IMG/VR virus record: IMGVR_UViG_3300025767_000063
Coordinates: 1 to 36,295 of that record
DNA length: 36,295 bases
Strand: one strand, 5' to 3'
Origin: a virus
Numbering within the stretch: the first letter of the stretch is position 1; each line of letters opens with the position of its first letter. Under the pieces are notes generated by a model. That model had not been told where the DNA came from. It searched no databases and saw only the letters and a list, made by a program, of their open reading frames with translations. Shown here piece by piece: positions 7,663 through 20,000 of this stretch. The position numbers and the translations under genes are program-made.

Positions 7663-10600
7663 TAAACTGTTGAAGTCTCCTCCTGCGATAATATCACCAC
7701 TGGCAAATAAATCGCCACCCATTACCACACCTGCATCCCAAGAAGCGCCATTATCTTCAGGGAAAATTGAGAATATATCGGTTCCAGCAGCGTTTCTAAA
7801 TCTGAATGAATCAGTGGATGCCAATGGATCGAATCTTAATTCGCCTGACGTATTATCCCATGATATAGTAATATCTTCGTCAGTACCAAAATATAACGGA
7901 ATACTATCATTAAATCTAAAAGAGTTAGCTGATTGAATATTGACAGCGGTACCATCGAAACCACCGAGAGAGTTACCTGTTATCGTACCAACAACATTAA
8001 GGTTACCTTCTACCTGTAAGTTTTCAACTGTTAACTCGTCATTTGTTGCAGTGTAAATAAAGTTAGCTTCACCACCTGGGTTTGGACCGGTTGTACCATA
8101 TAGTTGTCTCGGACCAGAACCTGCTTCAATAAATGGTATGAACATTGCAGTTGATTGTAATGAAGTTAGGTAAATGTTTTCTACATCAATTTCACCAGCA
8201 TCACCACCACCACCGTCAGCACCTTGCGGTCCAATTAAACCTTGTATGCCGTCAGCACCTTGTGGACCAGCAGGACCTTGTGCACCGTCTTCACCGTCAA
8301 CACCATCAACACCGAGAGCACCTGCAGAACCTTGAATACCAGTGAAACCTTGAATACCGTAGTTACCCTGAATACCGGTTGTACCTTGCGGTCCTATAGC
8401 ACCATCTTGGCCATCAATACCGTTAGCACCATCAATACCTTGTGCACCTTGGAAACCTCTAGGACCTTGAGTACCCCCAACACCATCGGATCCAGCAGAA
8501 CCTTGAGCACCTTGGAAACCACGATAACCTTGAACACCTAAACCGCCTGATTCGCCAGTAAAACCTTGGAAACCGCGAGCACCTTGTGAACCTTCGCCAA
8601 TAGGACCTTGGAGACCTTGGTCACCATTTTCACCAGCTGTACCTTGAGGACCACGAGCACCTTGAATACCATTTCCGTCATTACCAGCTATACCTTGTGC
8701 ACCAAATGGACCTTGTATACCCTGTATACCTTGGAGACCTTGTTCACCGGCGCCAGCAGCACCTTGGAAACCTAAATCACCTTGTACGCCTTGAGGACCA
8801 GTAGCACCTTGGGCACCACCTCCCCCATCAGGACCTTGAAGACCTATAGGACCTTGTGGGCCAGCTTCGCCTTGAGCACCTGGTGCACCTTCACCGGTAA
8901 GACCTTGGAAACCTTGTGTACCTTGAACACCTTGGGCGCCAGTTTCACCTTGTAAACCAGCTCCTGGGACACCTTGAATACCCAATGGGCCTTGAACACC
9001 TTGAACACCTTGAACACCAGGGTCACCAGCACCGCGAGTACCTTGAACACCTTGGAAACCTAATGGACCTTGGATACCTTCGCCAATTTCCCCTTGGAAA
9101 CCTAAATTACCTTGGATACCTTGAAGACCTTGGGTACCTTGCGGACCATCAGCACCAACACCAGGACCACCTTGAATACCTTGGAAACCTTGATTACCTT
9201 GAACACCTTGTGCCCCTGTACCACGACCACCTTGGAGTCCTTGAGTACCTTGGAAACCTAAACCACCTTGAATACCAGTATTACCAGAACCACCTTGGAC
9301 ACCTTGAATACCTTGTGTACCTTGAGATCCTAGTACACCGTCAACACCAGCAATACCTTGAATACCTTGGAAACCACGTTCACCTTGAAGACCTTGTTCG
9401 CCGCCTTCACCTTCTTCACCGCGGAAACCTTGCGTACCTTGAATACCTTGAATACCTTGTGGACCATCGGCTCCGGTATCACCTGGTTGTCCATCTAAAC
9501 CGGCATCACCAGTTGTACCTTGAACACCTTGGAATCCTCTTTCGCCTTGAACACCTTGGATACCTTGCGCGCCTAATGCCCCAACGAAACCAGATTCACC
9601 TTGGAAACCACGTTCACCTTGAACGCCTTGAGGTCCTTGAGAACCTTGAATACCTTGAGTGCCTTGTAATCCCTGAACGCCTAAATTACCTTGAATACCT
9701 TGAGAACCAGTAGCACCTTGAGCGCCAGTACCTCTTTCACCTTGAAGTCCTTGGAATCCCTGAGTACCTTGAACACCTTGAGTGCCTTGGAAACCTTGAA
9801 TACCTTGGAAACCACGATCACCTGTACGAGTAAACGAAATGATTAAACCGTCGCCATCATCAAATCCAGATACAGAACCACTTGTATAATTTAAAGTAAA
9901 GTCAAAGTAACCAGATTTTTCAGCAACATCGCTAAACTCATAAACCGCAAACAATGAAGGTTGTGCTTTATCTGTTACTACGATATGACCTTTTACTGCA
10001 GATAAAGGTTCACCTGTTGATCTAAAGAAAGCTTCTAAAGATGTGAAATTTATATCTCTATCATCAATATACAATCCAGTAGCTGAAGATAATGTTGAAT
10101 TATCAAATCTTACGTTACCAACACCAGGATCAGAATCAGTAGTAGAATCGCTATAGTTATATTCAAATGTTAGACCGCCGAATGTACCTGGGCCACCTTG
10201 AATACCTTGAACACCTTGAGTTCCTTGTGGACCTTGCGGACCAATAGGACCTAAATCGCTAATTGATAATATGCCAACCATTGCTGTATGATTAGAACAT
10301 TGATAATATAAAGTATCTGGCGCATCAGAAGGTACTCTAAAAAATAACTTGCCATTTTCAACGCCTTGCCCAGAAACACCATCATCATAACGATCGCCTG
10401 TTCCTGTACCAGGGTCAGTCTTAATAAAGAATGGATGACCTGTTGCTGCTACAGTAAATACGTAAGAGAATCCTCTTAATAATCTAAGAGTAGGATTACC
10501 GCTAACGCCATCTACAATCCAATCAGAATTACCATTATTTGAAACTGCATAATCTCGAGAACCTTCAATACCTTGAACACCCTGAGAACCCTGCAGTCCT

Positions 10601-13600
10601 TGTAAACCTTGAAGACCTTGGGCACCCTGTAGTCCTTGAAGACCTTGTAGTCCTTGGAAACCTTGCATACCCTGTACGCCTTGCGGACCACGTTCACCGA
10701 TATTACCAGCTTTTGAGAATGTAACAATAACATTAGAATCAGTTGTAAAGTCTGCAGATGTTGCACTTCCTGACAAATATGTTACGAATATTGCCCAAGA
10801 ACCTAACCCTTCTTGCAGATCAGATATTTCATAAGTTGCATATTTAGTTACATCGTCTTGTTCAACTATTCTTATGAAACCTTTAACTGGGTTTGTACCT
10901 ACGTCAATAGAATTTAAAATACCTTGTATGTCGGTACCATTTCTATCGTCATCACTGATAGTAATTCTATCACCGATTGTTAGGTTTGAATTATTGACTT
11001 TTACTTCACCGGTATTAGCAGGGAATGTATCAGTTGCTGGGTTGAAAGTAAATTCAAAGGATAAACCACCAAAGATACCAGTTGTACCCTGTAGTCCTTG
11101 AACACCTTGGAATCCTTGAGTACCTTGAACACCCTGTGGACCTTGTGGTCCTTGTAGACCCTGAACACCTTGTAGTCCTTGAAGACCTTGCATACCTTGA
11201 ACGCCTTGTGCGCCAGTATTACCGGAAGGTACGAAAGTAATGACAGTATCTGGCCCATGATCAGATAAAACGTTATCCCAATTATCTAAAGGAACTGCAC
11301 CTGATGCAATATAAGAAACTGAAAATTTAGCCCAGTTCTTAGATACGCTATCCCATGTTACATCACTAACTTCATATATTACAAAATGGTGACCAGCAGG
11401 GCCATCATTATCAGCAGAACTTTCAATAACCATCGTAAACTTACGAGGACCGTCGATTGCGTCTAACCAATCATATAATTCGTCTAATTGATTTGAATAT
11501 TGATTATTAGGAATATCGTCAATTGCTAATGTAGTTGCAGTCGATATATCATTAGAATCTATTTTCCAGCTTCTTGCAGTTGGAGCTACATCTGTATCGC
11601 GATCATCGTCAAATAAGAATTCATATGTTATACCACCATGATCTCCGGTATGACCTTGCAGTCCTTGTAAACCTTGAAGACCTTGAATACCAGTCGTTCC
11701 TTGAGGTCCTTGTAACCCTTGTACTCCTTGTAGTCCTTGGAAACCCTGAACACCTTGAACGCCCTGAAGACCTTGTAAACCCTGTGGACCTTGAACTCCT
11801 TGAACACCTTGGAATCCTTGAGTACCCTGAATGCCTTGAGTGCCTTGTGGGCCCTGAGAACCTTGTACTCCTTGCAGACCTTGGAAGCCTTGTACACCTT
11901 GGACGCCTTGTGAACCTTGAACACCTTGGGTACCTTGTCCACCTTGGACGCCTTGTGAACCTTGCATTCCTTGGATACCTTGAGTACCTTGAACGCCTTG
12001 GTCACCAGTTCTTATAAACGATATACGGAAGTCTGAGTTATTTGGAAAGCTTTGACCTGCTACTAAAGAAGTAACATTTATTGTATGATATCCAGTTGCG
12101 GCATCTCCAACTAAAGAACCACTTGTAACTTCAAATAAAGCATAAGTGTAAGCATCCGACGCATCAGATAATTTTAAATAGCCTTTATTTGTTGGGTTAG
12201 TAGAAGCATAGAATCCAGCAAGTAGATCATTAATTACAACACTGTCTCTATCTTCAACATCGATATAAAGTTGTGTTGCATCGCCCAACACAGCATTGTT
12301 ACCTTTTAAGAAACCTGCTGTCGGGTCTGAATTTGTAATATCAGTTTGGTTGTAAGTATACTCAAATGTTACACCACCATATTCGCCGGTATAACCTTGA
12401 AGACCTTGTAGTCCTTGAACACCTTGAGAACCAATGAAACCTTGTAGACCTTGAACGCCTTGAAGACCTTGAATTCCTTGTGTACCTTGCGAACCTTGGA
12501 AACCCTGTTCACCTTGAATACCTTGGTCACCACTTAGCGAGAAAGATAAAGCGACTGGATACATGTAAGTAGTTGGACCGATAATTTCTACGAAGTCCGA
12601 TTTAACCGCACTACCATCAATATAAGTTATTTCAAATTCAAAATAACCAATTTCTTCTGTAACTTCCTGTATTGAAAAGAAAGCAAATTTAGAAGGATTT
12701 GATAATAATGTTATCTTTATGAACGCTTTATTTTCTGAATCGGGTTCATCTAGAGCTCTTAGGAACCCTTGGACATCCACATCGTTGATCTGTTCATCAT
12801 CAATCCACATGCGAGTAGAAAGAGATAGATCATTGTTATTAAGTATGAAATTACCTGTGCCTGGGTCAGATTCTACTACATCAATTAGTTGTCTATATTC
12901 TAAAGTTAATCCTGAATTAACACCAGTGAAACCTTGTAAACCTTGAAGACCTTGGACACCTTGGAATGCTTGCGGTCCTTGAATACCTTGAAGACCTTGG
13001 AAACCAATTGCACCTTGAATACCTAAGTCGCCTTGGATACCACGGAACCCTTGAACGCCACGATAACCTTGAGTACCTTGGAAACCTAAATCACCTTGAA
13101 CGCCCTGGACACCTTGAATGCCTTGAATACCTTGGAAACCACGATAACCACGTTCACCTTGAATACCTTCGTAACCTATTGCACCTTGTACACCTTGGTT
13201 ACCTTGGACACCTTGAAGACCTTGTTCGCCTCTAAACGATCCGATATTAATCCAGTTAGTACCATCCCAAATCCACAGTTCTTGATCTGTTTCATCAATA
13301 ACACCTTCACCGATAGTAGCAGTTGGAAATTGTGTTTGTAAATAAGCGTCTGGATCTCCAGTTGTATCTACATCAGCAACTGATCCAATAATAGTAAAAC
13401 CAGGGCCATAATCACCTTGAACACCCTGTGTACCTTGTGCACCTTGAATACCAGTTGTACCTTGTGCACCAGATATCTCGAGCCAATCTATGCCATTAGA
13501 GTATCTTATTTCGCCGGTGGTAGTATAAACCATTGCACCTTCAAACGGCGCAGGATCTAATTGGATAGGAAATTGTTGCGGGACACCTTGCCCTAATAGT

Positions 13601-13641
13601 TGCGTTTTACCGCCTAGCGTCTTGAGTCTACTCGACATCAT
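7396..13641 (-). CDS. Giant collagen-like tail fibre with cupredoxin domain and S74 chaperone (2081 aa)
   Basis: After a short head (residues 1-57) and a module with [15 protein letters not shown] (near 120), the protein alternates Gly-X-Gln collagen-like tracts with five related beta-rich domains of about 125 residues. These begin GGLTFEYNY or similar, near residues 240, 420, 667, 857 and 1150. A cupredoxin-like domain occupies about 1029-1128. The longest collagen tract runs about 1272-1815, followed by a beta-rich region and a C-terminal peptidase S74 domain. In S74 the motif SDARVK carries the expected Ser1994 and Lys1999, so self-cleavage would release an 88-residue trimerising chaperone. 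Two start codons are adjacent: GGAGG lies three bases from the first (13641) and six from the second (13638), so 13638 may be the true start. The gene overlaps the 144-residue gene by 14 bases and ends before a terminator. It is probably a trimeric, flexible host-contact fibre. Confidence 0.9.
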   Translation of the reverse strand: MMSSRLKTLGGKTQLLGQGVPQQFPIQLDPAPFEGAMVYTTTGEIRYSNGIDWLEISGAQGTTGIQGAQGTQGVQGDYGPGFTIIGSVADVDTTGDPDAYLQTQFPTATIGEGVIDETDQELWIWDGTNWINIGSFRGEQGLQGVQGNQGVQGAIGYEGIQGERGYRGFQGIQGIQGVQGVQGDLGFQGTQGYRGVQGFRGIQGDLGIQGAIGFQGLQGIQGPQAFQGVQGLQGLQGFTGVNSGLTLEYRQLIDVVESDPGTGNFILNNNDLSLSTRMWIDDEQINDVDVQGFLRALDEPDSENKAFIKITLLSNPSKFAFFSIQEVTEEIGYFEFEITYIDGSAVKSDFVEIIGPTTYMYPVALSFSLSGDQGIQGEQGFQGSQGTQGIQGLQGVQGLQGFIGSQGVQGLQGLQGYTGEYGGVTFEYTYNQTDITNSDPTAGFLKGNNAVLGDATQLYIDVEDRDSVVINDLLAGFYASTNPTNKGYLKLSDASDAYTYALFEVTSGSLVGDAATGYHTINVTSLVAGQSFPNNSDFRISFIRTGDQGVQGTQGIQGMQGSQGVQGGQGTQGVQGSQGVQGVQGFQGLQGVQGSQGPQGTQGIQGTQGFQGVQGVQGPQGLQGLQGVQGVQGFQGLQGVQGLQGPQGTTGIQGLQGLQGLQGHTGDHGGITYEFLFDDDRDTDVAPTARSWKIDSNDISTATTLAIDDIPNNQYSNQLDELYDWLDAIDGPRKFTMVIESSADNDGPAGHHFVIYEVSDVTWDSVSKNWAKFSVSYIASGAVPLDNWDNVLSDHGPDTVITFVPSGNTGAQGVQGMQGLQGLQGVQGLQGPQGPQGVQGTQGFQGVQGLQGTTGIFGGLSFEFTFNPATDTFPANTGEVKVNNSNLTIGDRITISDDDRNGTDIQGILNSIDVGTNPVKGFIRIVEQDDVTKYATYEISDLQEGLGSWAIFVTYLSGSATSADFTTDSNVIVTFSKAGNIGERGPQGVQGMQGFQGLQGLQGLQGAQGLQGLQGLQGSQGVQGIEGSRDYAVSNNGNSDWIVDGVSGNPTLRLLRGFSYVFTVAATGHPFFIKTDPGTGTGDRYDDGVSGQGVENGKLFFRVPSDAPDTLYYQCSNHTAMVGILSISDLGPIGPQGPQGTQGVQGIQGGPGTFGGLTFEYNYSDSTTDSDPGVGNVRFDNSTLSSATGLYIDDRDINFTSLEAFFRSTGEPLSAVKGHIVVTDKAQPSLFAVYEFSDVAEKSGYFDFTLNYTSGSVSGFDDGDGLIISFTRTGDRGFQGIQGFQGTQGVQGTQGFQGLQGERGTGAQGATGSQGIQGNLGVQGLQGTQGIQGSQGPQGVQGERGFQGESGFVGALGAQGIQGVQGERGFQGVQGTTGDAGLDGQPGDTGADGPQGIQGIQGTQGFRGEEGEGGEQGLQGERGFQGIQGIAGVDGVLGSQGTQGIQGVQGGSGNTGIQGGLGFQGTQGLQGGRGTGAQGVQGNQGFQGIQGGPGVGADGPQGTQGLQGIQGNLGFQGEIGEGIQGPLGFQGVQGTRGAGDPGVQGVQGVQGPLGIQGVPGAGLQGETGAQGVQGTQGFQGLTGEGAPGAQGEAGPQGPIGLQGPDGGGGAQGATGPQGVQGDLGFQGAAGAGEQGLQGIQGIQGPFGAQGIAGNDGNGIQGARGPQGTAGENGDQGLQGPIGEGSQGARGFQGFTGESGGLGVQGYRGFQGAQGSAGSDGVGGTQGPRGFQGAQGIDGANGIDGQDGAIGPQGTTGIQGNYGIQGFTGIQGSAGALGVDGVDGEDGAQGPAGPQGADGIQGLIGPQGADGGGGDAGEIDVENIYLTSLQSTAMFIPFIEAGSGPRQLYGTTGPNPGGEANFIYTATNDELTVENLQVEGNLNVVGTITGNSLGGFDGTAVNIQSANSFRFNDSIPLYFGTDEDITISWDNTSGELRFDPLASTDSFRFRNAAGTDIFSIFPEDNGASWDAGVVMGGDLFASGDIIAGGDFNSLSDARVKENVYTIDSALDKVNNLRGVYYNKIGEEDRKVGVIAQEVEEILPELVREDKEGIKSVAYANMVSVLIEAVKELSAEVEKLKKL
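8195..9825 (-). repeat. Long collagen-like Gly-X-Y coding tract
   Basis: About 545 residues (roughly 180 triplets) are dominated by GxQ triplets such as [10 protein letters not shown], with occasional GxD and GxP. In DNA this is a low-complexity nine-base pattern; on the plus strand it appears as 'ccttgaacaccttgg' variants. Nearly all the glutamines use CAA. It leaves long open frames on the plus strand that are not genes. Shorter tracts of the same kind lie between the globular domains up to about 13450. Confidence 0.9.
10258..10557 (-). other. Cupredoxin-like domain with complete type 1 copper ligand set
   Basis: Residues about 1029-1128 of the collagen-like fibre contain ATGHPFFIK, then [18 protein letters not shown] followed by TAMVG. 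The candidate ligands are His1069, Cys1115, His1118 and Met1121. The Cys-x2-His-x2-Met spacing is that of amicyanin, and the His-to-Cys distance of 46 residues is close to the 47 of plastocyanin. Collagen triplets flank the domain on both sides. The fold assignment is from motif recognition; copper binding is an inference. Confidence 0.72.
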
Positions 13642-14062
13642 CTTCCTCCGACTGACCTAAGGTGAATGATAACGTTGCGTGTAAAGCGTAATCAGTATCA
13701 CTCATTATTTCTAGTGTATCACCAGTTTTAAAGAATTGACCATTTAACGGAATTGGAATTGTATCATAACTTGGAACCTGCATATTTCTTACCATGTAAT
13801 ATGTAGTATTTTCTAAGTTTCTGTATACTCTAACATCAAGAGATGCAGTATTTGCAGTAGTGTTACATACAATAAGTGGACTGATAACTTCACCAACACC
13901 TGGCTCAACTGTTGTCGATCCACCAAAAACAAGTTCCGGAACCTCATAGTTTGGCACGTCAATCACCACTTGCCAATTCGTAGTAACGTATAGATTTTTG
14001 GCGACCGGTTTTGCGTCCGGCGCCTGTGATGTTGTTATAGTTGTGATATTAGTGTTTGCCAT
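13628..14062 (-). CDS. Small structural protein (144 aa) between the giant fibre genes
   Basis: The start is [20 protein letters not shown], and the sequence is rich in beta-forming residues ([38 protein letters not shown]) with an acidic end (EEDDVE). There is no signal peptide, membrane segment or catalytic motif. Its ATG follows the stop of the 3028-residue gene by 12 bases with only a weak AAGG site, and its end overlaps the collagen-like gene by 14 bases and supplies that gene's GGAGG. The tight coupling suggests a product needed together with the collagen-like fibre, for example a connector or collar. I recognise it only as a type of small structural protein of marine T4-like phages and cannot assign a function. 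Confidence 0.78.
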   Translation of the reverse strand: MANTNITTITTSQAPDAKPVAKNLYVTTNWQVVIDVPNYEVPELVFGGSTTVEPGVGEVISPLIVCNTTANTASLDVRVYRNLENTTYYMVRNMQVPSYDTIPIPLNGQFFKTGDTLEIMSDTDYALHATLSFTLGQSEEDDVE

Positions 14063-14074
14063 TATTCCGTTGCC

Positions 14075-17000
14075 TTATATGATTGCTCTACTGTTAGATG
14101 CACGTCTCGCGAGTTTTCTTACCGATGACGTAAATGGTCTACCTTCAATTCGACCAGTTCTACCATTAATTCTTAATCCTCTTGCGAAGTATTGGTTATT
14201 CAATTCATCAGCACCTGACCAACGAATACGACCACCATCTTCCGAGAGTACGGATGCTTTAGCTGAAATAGCAGCACCCAAGTTTCTAAAGTTTAGAGGA
14301 AGCGCCGTTCTGTTAACACCTGCCGATGCACCGTTAAACTGGTGGGCAATTGACTCAACTAATGAACCAAATGTTAACGTTTCAGGAACTAATACATTGT
14401 CAATTAACGCTTCGTTAAATAAAGCTTCAATCATAGCATCGTGAGCAGCATCAGGAGTATATTCTGACTTAATGAAATCTCTCATACGTTGCCACGATTT
14501 ATAGAATGCTTGTAATAACGCAGTATTGTTAGCGCCATCGTTAACCCAAGTTGTTCCATTCCAATAATAAACGTCTCCGGAATATTTATTCGTGGTGATG
14601 TCAGCTGCTACAATGTAAGCATGATTTGGTTTTTTCTCAGTTATATCCTGTAAGTCAGCAATTTGATTTACAGTTCCTTTATATTTTAACCCTTGTGTTT
14701 GTGGATTAAATACTGGGAATACATGAGTTCCATCATAATCAAACAATGAAGAAACAAAAGTTCTTGTAGCTTTCTGAGATCCATACTCGTCAAATGCTGC
14801 ATTGAAGTATCTAAAGTCATTGGCAATAGATTTAATTAAGTTTGTTGCATCGCGTCTTGTTAAATTAATATCAACGAACTCATATTCGGCATTAACAAAT
14901 CTTACAACTTCCATCGCAAGGTTATTACGAATTCTTAAATTATTCAATACAGTTTTAGCGAATATTAACTTATCTTCCTGCCAATTCATATCAGGTTCAA
15001 TAAGTACCGGTAATTCCTCTACATCTTTATTTATATGAGTTCTGTAGAAGACATCTGCCAAGTCATATACCTTATCGGCTTCAACCAACGTACCTAGTTC
15101 GCCATTTGCTACTTGTCCGTCAAGTTGTCCTATTACTACGTCTTTACAGATTTCGCCAAGTTTACGATACGCTTTAGCAGTAGCAACTCGTTGATCTTCA
15201 GGGATACGATATGTGTTACCCCAGAAGTAGAAATCAGCATTCCATCTTGTTGCTGAATTGCCACCGTAGTTTAAGTCATAACTGAATGCATCAATTAAGT
15301 ATCCTAAATCACGACGACATTTCGCTTTATTGTAATCTAATACATCAAACTCGCTATGTAAATATTCAATCATGTCATCAGCAAGATCAGCTGTATTTTG
15401 GTCAATTAAGTAAGCAGCATCGGTTAGTTCAGAATCAACCCAAGAAGTATCAGGTAATTCTAAAGGAGGTAACGCATTTAAACTATCTTCTCTGATTACG
15501 TCTTCAATCATAGCAATTAAAGATTTAACCTTATCACCTTCAGTTGACGTAGCCGGAGTTCCAGTTACATCTTGTAAAGTACTTGTGTACAACGGGTTAT
15601 TAGTATCAGTTTCTTGTACGATATCACTAACAAGATTGCTTAAGTAATCGTAGATTTCAGCAGTTTGCTCTCTCGTATCAAACGGTAATACACTTATACC
15701 ATTTTCGAAGTAGATACCTGCTGCTATTCTTGTAGCATAGTTACCATCGTATTGAACATCGTGAGATACTGCATCAACTAAGAAACCAATATCACGACGA
15801 CACTTGTTACGAGGGAAGCTTAATCCATCTTGCGTATTAGAGATGAAATCTATTGTACTTTCTACTAAATCGTTTACTTCATCTTCAATTGACTCTTTAG
15901 AAGTAACATAGTTTGAAGATACCCAAGATACGTTAGGATCAATTCTAACAGGTAATCCAGTATCGTCTGTATCATCGGCAATATCAGCAATAATTTGTAC
16001 TAACGCTTTAGCAGATGCAGCAATTGTTGGGCTCGCCGGTAAAATTGTTCTATCTTGTGTTTCCGTGTTTCCTGCAGAAGCAGTGATAGCATAATCTTGT
16101 ACGATATCTTCAACAACTGAACCTAGATGTTCAAATGCATCTTTAGTAGGTTGTCTTTGTTCAATTGGTAATACATTGACTGCATTTTCGAAGTAGATAC
16201 CTGCAGCGTTAACAGTTGCGGCGTTGCCTCCGTATTGAATATCGTGAGATACTGCATCGATTATATAACCAACATCTCTCTTACATTTTGCTTCGTTGTA
16301 AGGTAATGCATTGTAATTTTCTGCTAAGAAATCAAGAACAGTATTTTGTTCGAATTCTTTTGCATTATCTATTGTCGTAAATGCAGTATTTAATTCTTCA
16401 GTATAACCTGTACCTAAACCTGCTGGTTCGATCGCATCAGGTAGAGAAGATAAAGAGTTAGCAGTAACTGCATCGGTAATGATAGCAATTAAATCTTCAA
16501 TTTCAGCAGCTACAGCAGAACCTGCGACTGAACCGCTAAAGTCTTGAGTCTCAGTATTACCTGTCGTAGGAGTAACTACAGTTTCGTTGGCAACATCCCC
16601 AGCAACAGACGCCAAGTGAGCGAATGCAGCAGCAGTCGGCGCGCGTTGATCTAACGGTAATATACTAACCGCATTTTCAAAATAAATTGTTGCGTTATTG
16701 ATAGATGCAGTGTTACTTGCATGTTGAACATCCCAAGATACTGAATCTAAGATATAACCAACATCTCTTTCGCACTTAGCAGAATCATATGATAAGCTAG
16801 GATAATTATCAGCAATCCAAGCAGTAACTTCAGCTTGTAAGAATGCTTTGTTATTTTGTAGCTGTACTCTACCATTTACTCTAGCAACACTTCCATAGAA
16901 ATTACCGAAGTTGATAGTATCAGCAGCGGCGACATCGTTAGTCATAATATCAATTAATTCATTAAACGCGTCAGTCGTGTCTTCTTTAGCACCTACACCT

Positions 17001-20000
17001 TCCACTTGGTCAACGACATCATCTCTTACATTTTCAATCGCTGCAACTGTTTCTGCTAACTGATCTTCTACAACCAATGTAGAACCAACAGTACCTGAAC
17101 GATATGCTAAACCAGCAAAGATTGCGTTGAAATTAGAACCAGTCTTAACATCACGTTTAACTGAATCCATTATATAACCAACGTCTCTCTTACATTTTTC
17201 GCCATCGTAAGTAAAGTATCTGTCATTAAGATACGATATAACTTCTTGTTGTAAGAATGCTTTATTTGCTTGTAGAGATTTGCGAGCAAATGCCTTTCTA
17301 GGATTGTATGCAGGAGCGCCTGATACACTTGGTAATTCTAGCGGAGATAAATTATCAACAGTGTTAGCGACAATCTGTGCTAAACTGTTTGCTTCAGCTG
17401 CGATAGATACAGAACCAGGAGTACCTGACTTATCTTGAGTTGCAGTATTTCCTGTCGTAGGAGTTACTGTTACTTCGCGGATGATATTATCTAAAATGTT
17501 ACCAAGATATAAGTAAGCTTGTCTTGTCGGTTCACGTTGTTCGACCGGTAAAATATTTACCGCATTGTTGAAGTAGAATGTAGCAGCATTAACAGTTGCA
17601 GCATTTCCACCGTATTCAACATCTTGCGCAATTGCGTCAACGATGTAACCAATATCTCTATAACATAAATCTTGATCGTATGCCAATCCGTCGTTATTAT
17701 CGGCTAAGAATTCAATTACTTCGCCTTGTAAGAATGCAGTTTGACCAAAGATAATTTTGTTTGCTTCAGTATATTCTAAACCATTTGTATGAGCAGGTTC
17801 TTCAATAGCAGGTAATTTACCAAAATCGTCGTCTTCAATCATATCGGCTACGATTGATACTAGATCATTTGCTTCCTGACCTTCTACGACATATGATTGT
17901 TTGACCGATCCTGAAGTTGCACTGACGAACGCGTGAACGCCTGTGTAACCATTTGCATCACCAACGTTAACAGTGATCGTAGTAGAATCACTTGCTAAAA
18001 TCTGTAATGGATTATTGAAAGCAGGATCTGTAGCTCTAGGATGCGATATTTGAACTGCAGGAGAACCACATTCAAATGTAATTCCTTCTTCACTTATGAC
18101 AATGTAATCGCCGGTAACCAATCCATGACCTGCACCTAATGTAAGTACAGTAACACCCGTTGCTACATCGTAAGTTGCTCCGGTTGGAGTTAGACCAGTT
18201 GAGAATACCTGAGAAGTGGTGTTACCTGTCGTTGGCGTAACTTCTCTTTGTTGTACAATATCTTCGGCAACTTGCGCGATATGTTTAAATGCTTTTGCAG
18301 TAGGAACCTTTTGTCCTTCAGGTAATATACTTACCGCATTATCAAAATACAATCTTGCGTTGTTAATTGCTGCAGTATTACCGCCATTCTTAATATCAAA
18401 CGATATAGAATCAACTAAGTAACCAACATCTCTTTCACATTTAGCTACATCGTAAGTTAATGAAGGATAAGTTTCTGCAATCCAAGCTGTGATTTCATCT
18501 TGTAAGAATGTTTTGTTATTCTGTAATGAATCTACTGCAGCTGAACGTTCAACTGTTAAATCACCTGAACCTAAATCAATTGAATCCGCATTACCTGTAC
18601 CATTCTCCATGATATCGATGATTTCATCAAAAGCAGCGCCTGCTCTTGTTAATGGAGTACCAGATAATTCGTTAGAAATTCTAGATTTAATAAAGTTAAT
18701 TGCATCTACAGTTTCACTTAATTGTTCGTTGATTACAGCATCAGTACTTGCGTTACCAGAACGATATGCTAAACCTGCGAAGATTGCATTAAAGTTAGAA
18801 CCAGTTTGAACATCTCGTCTTACTGCATCTAAAATTAAACCAACATCTCTTGCGCATTTGTCACCTTTATAACCGAAATAGTTATCTTGGATCCATGCAT
18901 ATATTTCTTCTTGAATAAATGTTCTGTTAGCCATTAATTGCTTACGAGCATTAGAACCGTCTTCTGTAATTGATACTTTAACAATTGCTTGACTGATTGC
19001 ACTAACGAATGTATGAGCACCAGTATAACCATTTGCATCACCAACATTTACTGTAATTGTATCAGTAGTAACTGCAGTAATCTCGACCGCTGATTCGTAT
19101 GCAGGATCACCTACACGTGGATGAGATATTTCTTCAGCAGGAGAACCGCATTCAAATGTTAAACCGTTCGGTCTAATCATAATATTATCGCCAACTTGTA
19201 AACCATGACTTGCGATTGTAATTACAGAATCACCAGTTAATGGGTCATAAGTAGCAGTTGTTGGAGTAAAGAATTCTAAATCAGTTGTTGGGTTTGACCA
19301 AGTAATATCATTTACTGCAGTTAAACCGTTGTTCATAATATCAATGATTTCATTAAATGCAGCATCAGTTCTTACAATTGAATCTGCATCAGATAATACG
19401 TTATTAGCAACTAACTGTTTTAATTCACCAACAGCAGCAACAGTTTCTGGCAATTGACCATCAACAACTTCACTCGCTGTTGCAGAATAATAACCGATAC
19501 CTGTTTGGATTGCGTTAAAGTTAGTACCTAATAATAGATCTCTTTGTACTGCAGGCAAGATATAATCTTTAGTATCACGTTGACATTTTTCACTATCATA
19601 TACGAAATAGTTATCATCGATGTAACCCATGATATGATCTTGGATATATGTTCTATTATTTTGTAATTGTATTCTTGCGTTGCGTTTATCAGCAGCGATA
19701 CCAGTATCATCACTGAAGTAAATTTTAGAAGCAACAACTTGCACTGCCGACGCATCAGCTTTAATAAATGTATGAGTTGATGTTTCAGTAGAAGTACCTA
19801 CGTTTACAGTAACCGTAGTATCAGTCGTAGAAATAATTCTTAATGGCTGATTGTAAGCAGGATCTGTTAAACGAGGATGTGTAATTGTAGAACGATCGCC
19901 GTCTGAACCACAAGTAAATGTAAAGCTGTTAGGAGTAAGTAATATACTTGAACCTTCAACTAAAACATGGTCACCTAATGTGATTGTAAACAAACCAGAT

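Noticed and set aside
8916-9713. Open frame of 265 codons on the plus strand, rich in LEHLG and YLEYLG
   Set aside because: It is the antisense reading of the Gly-X-Gln collagen tract. The nine-base repeat leaves several frames open on both strands, there is no ribosome site, and it lies inside a certain gene.
15028-15035. Exact TATAAATA on the minus strand inside the 3028-residue gene
   Set aside because: It is within coding sequence and more than 900 bases from the next start; such an AT-rich octamer is expected by chance in a window of this size and composition.
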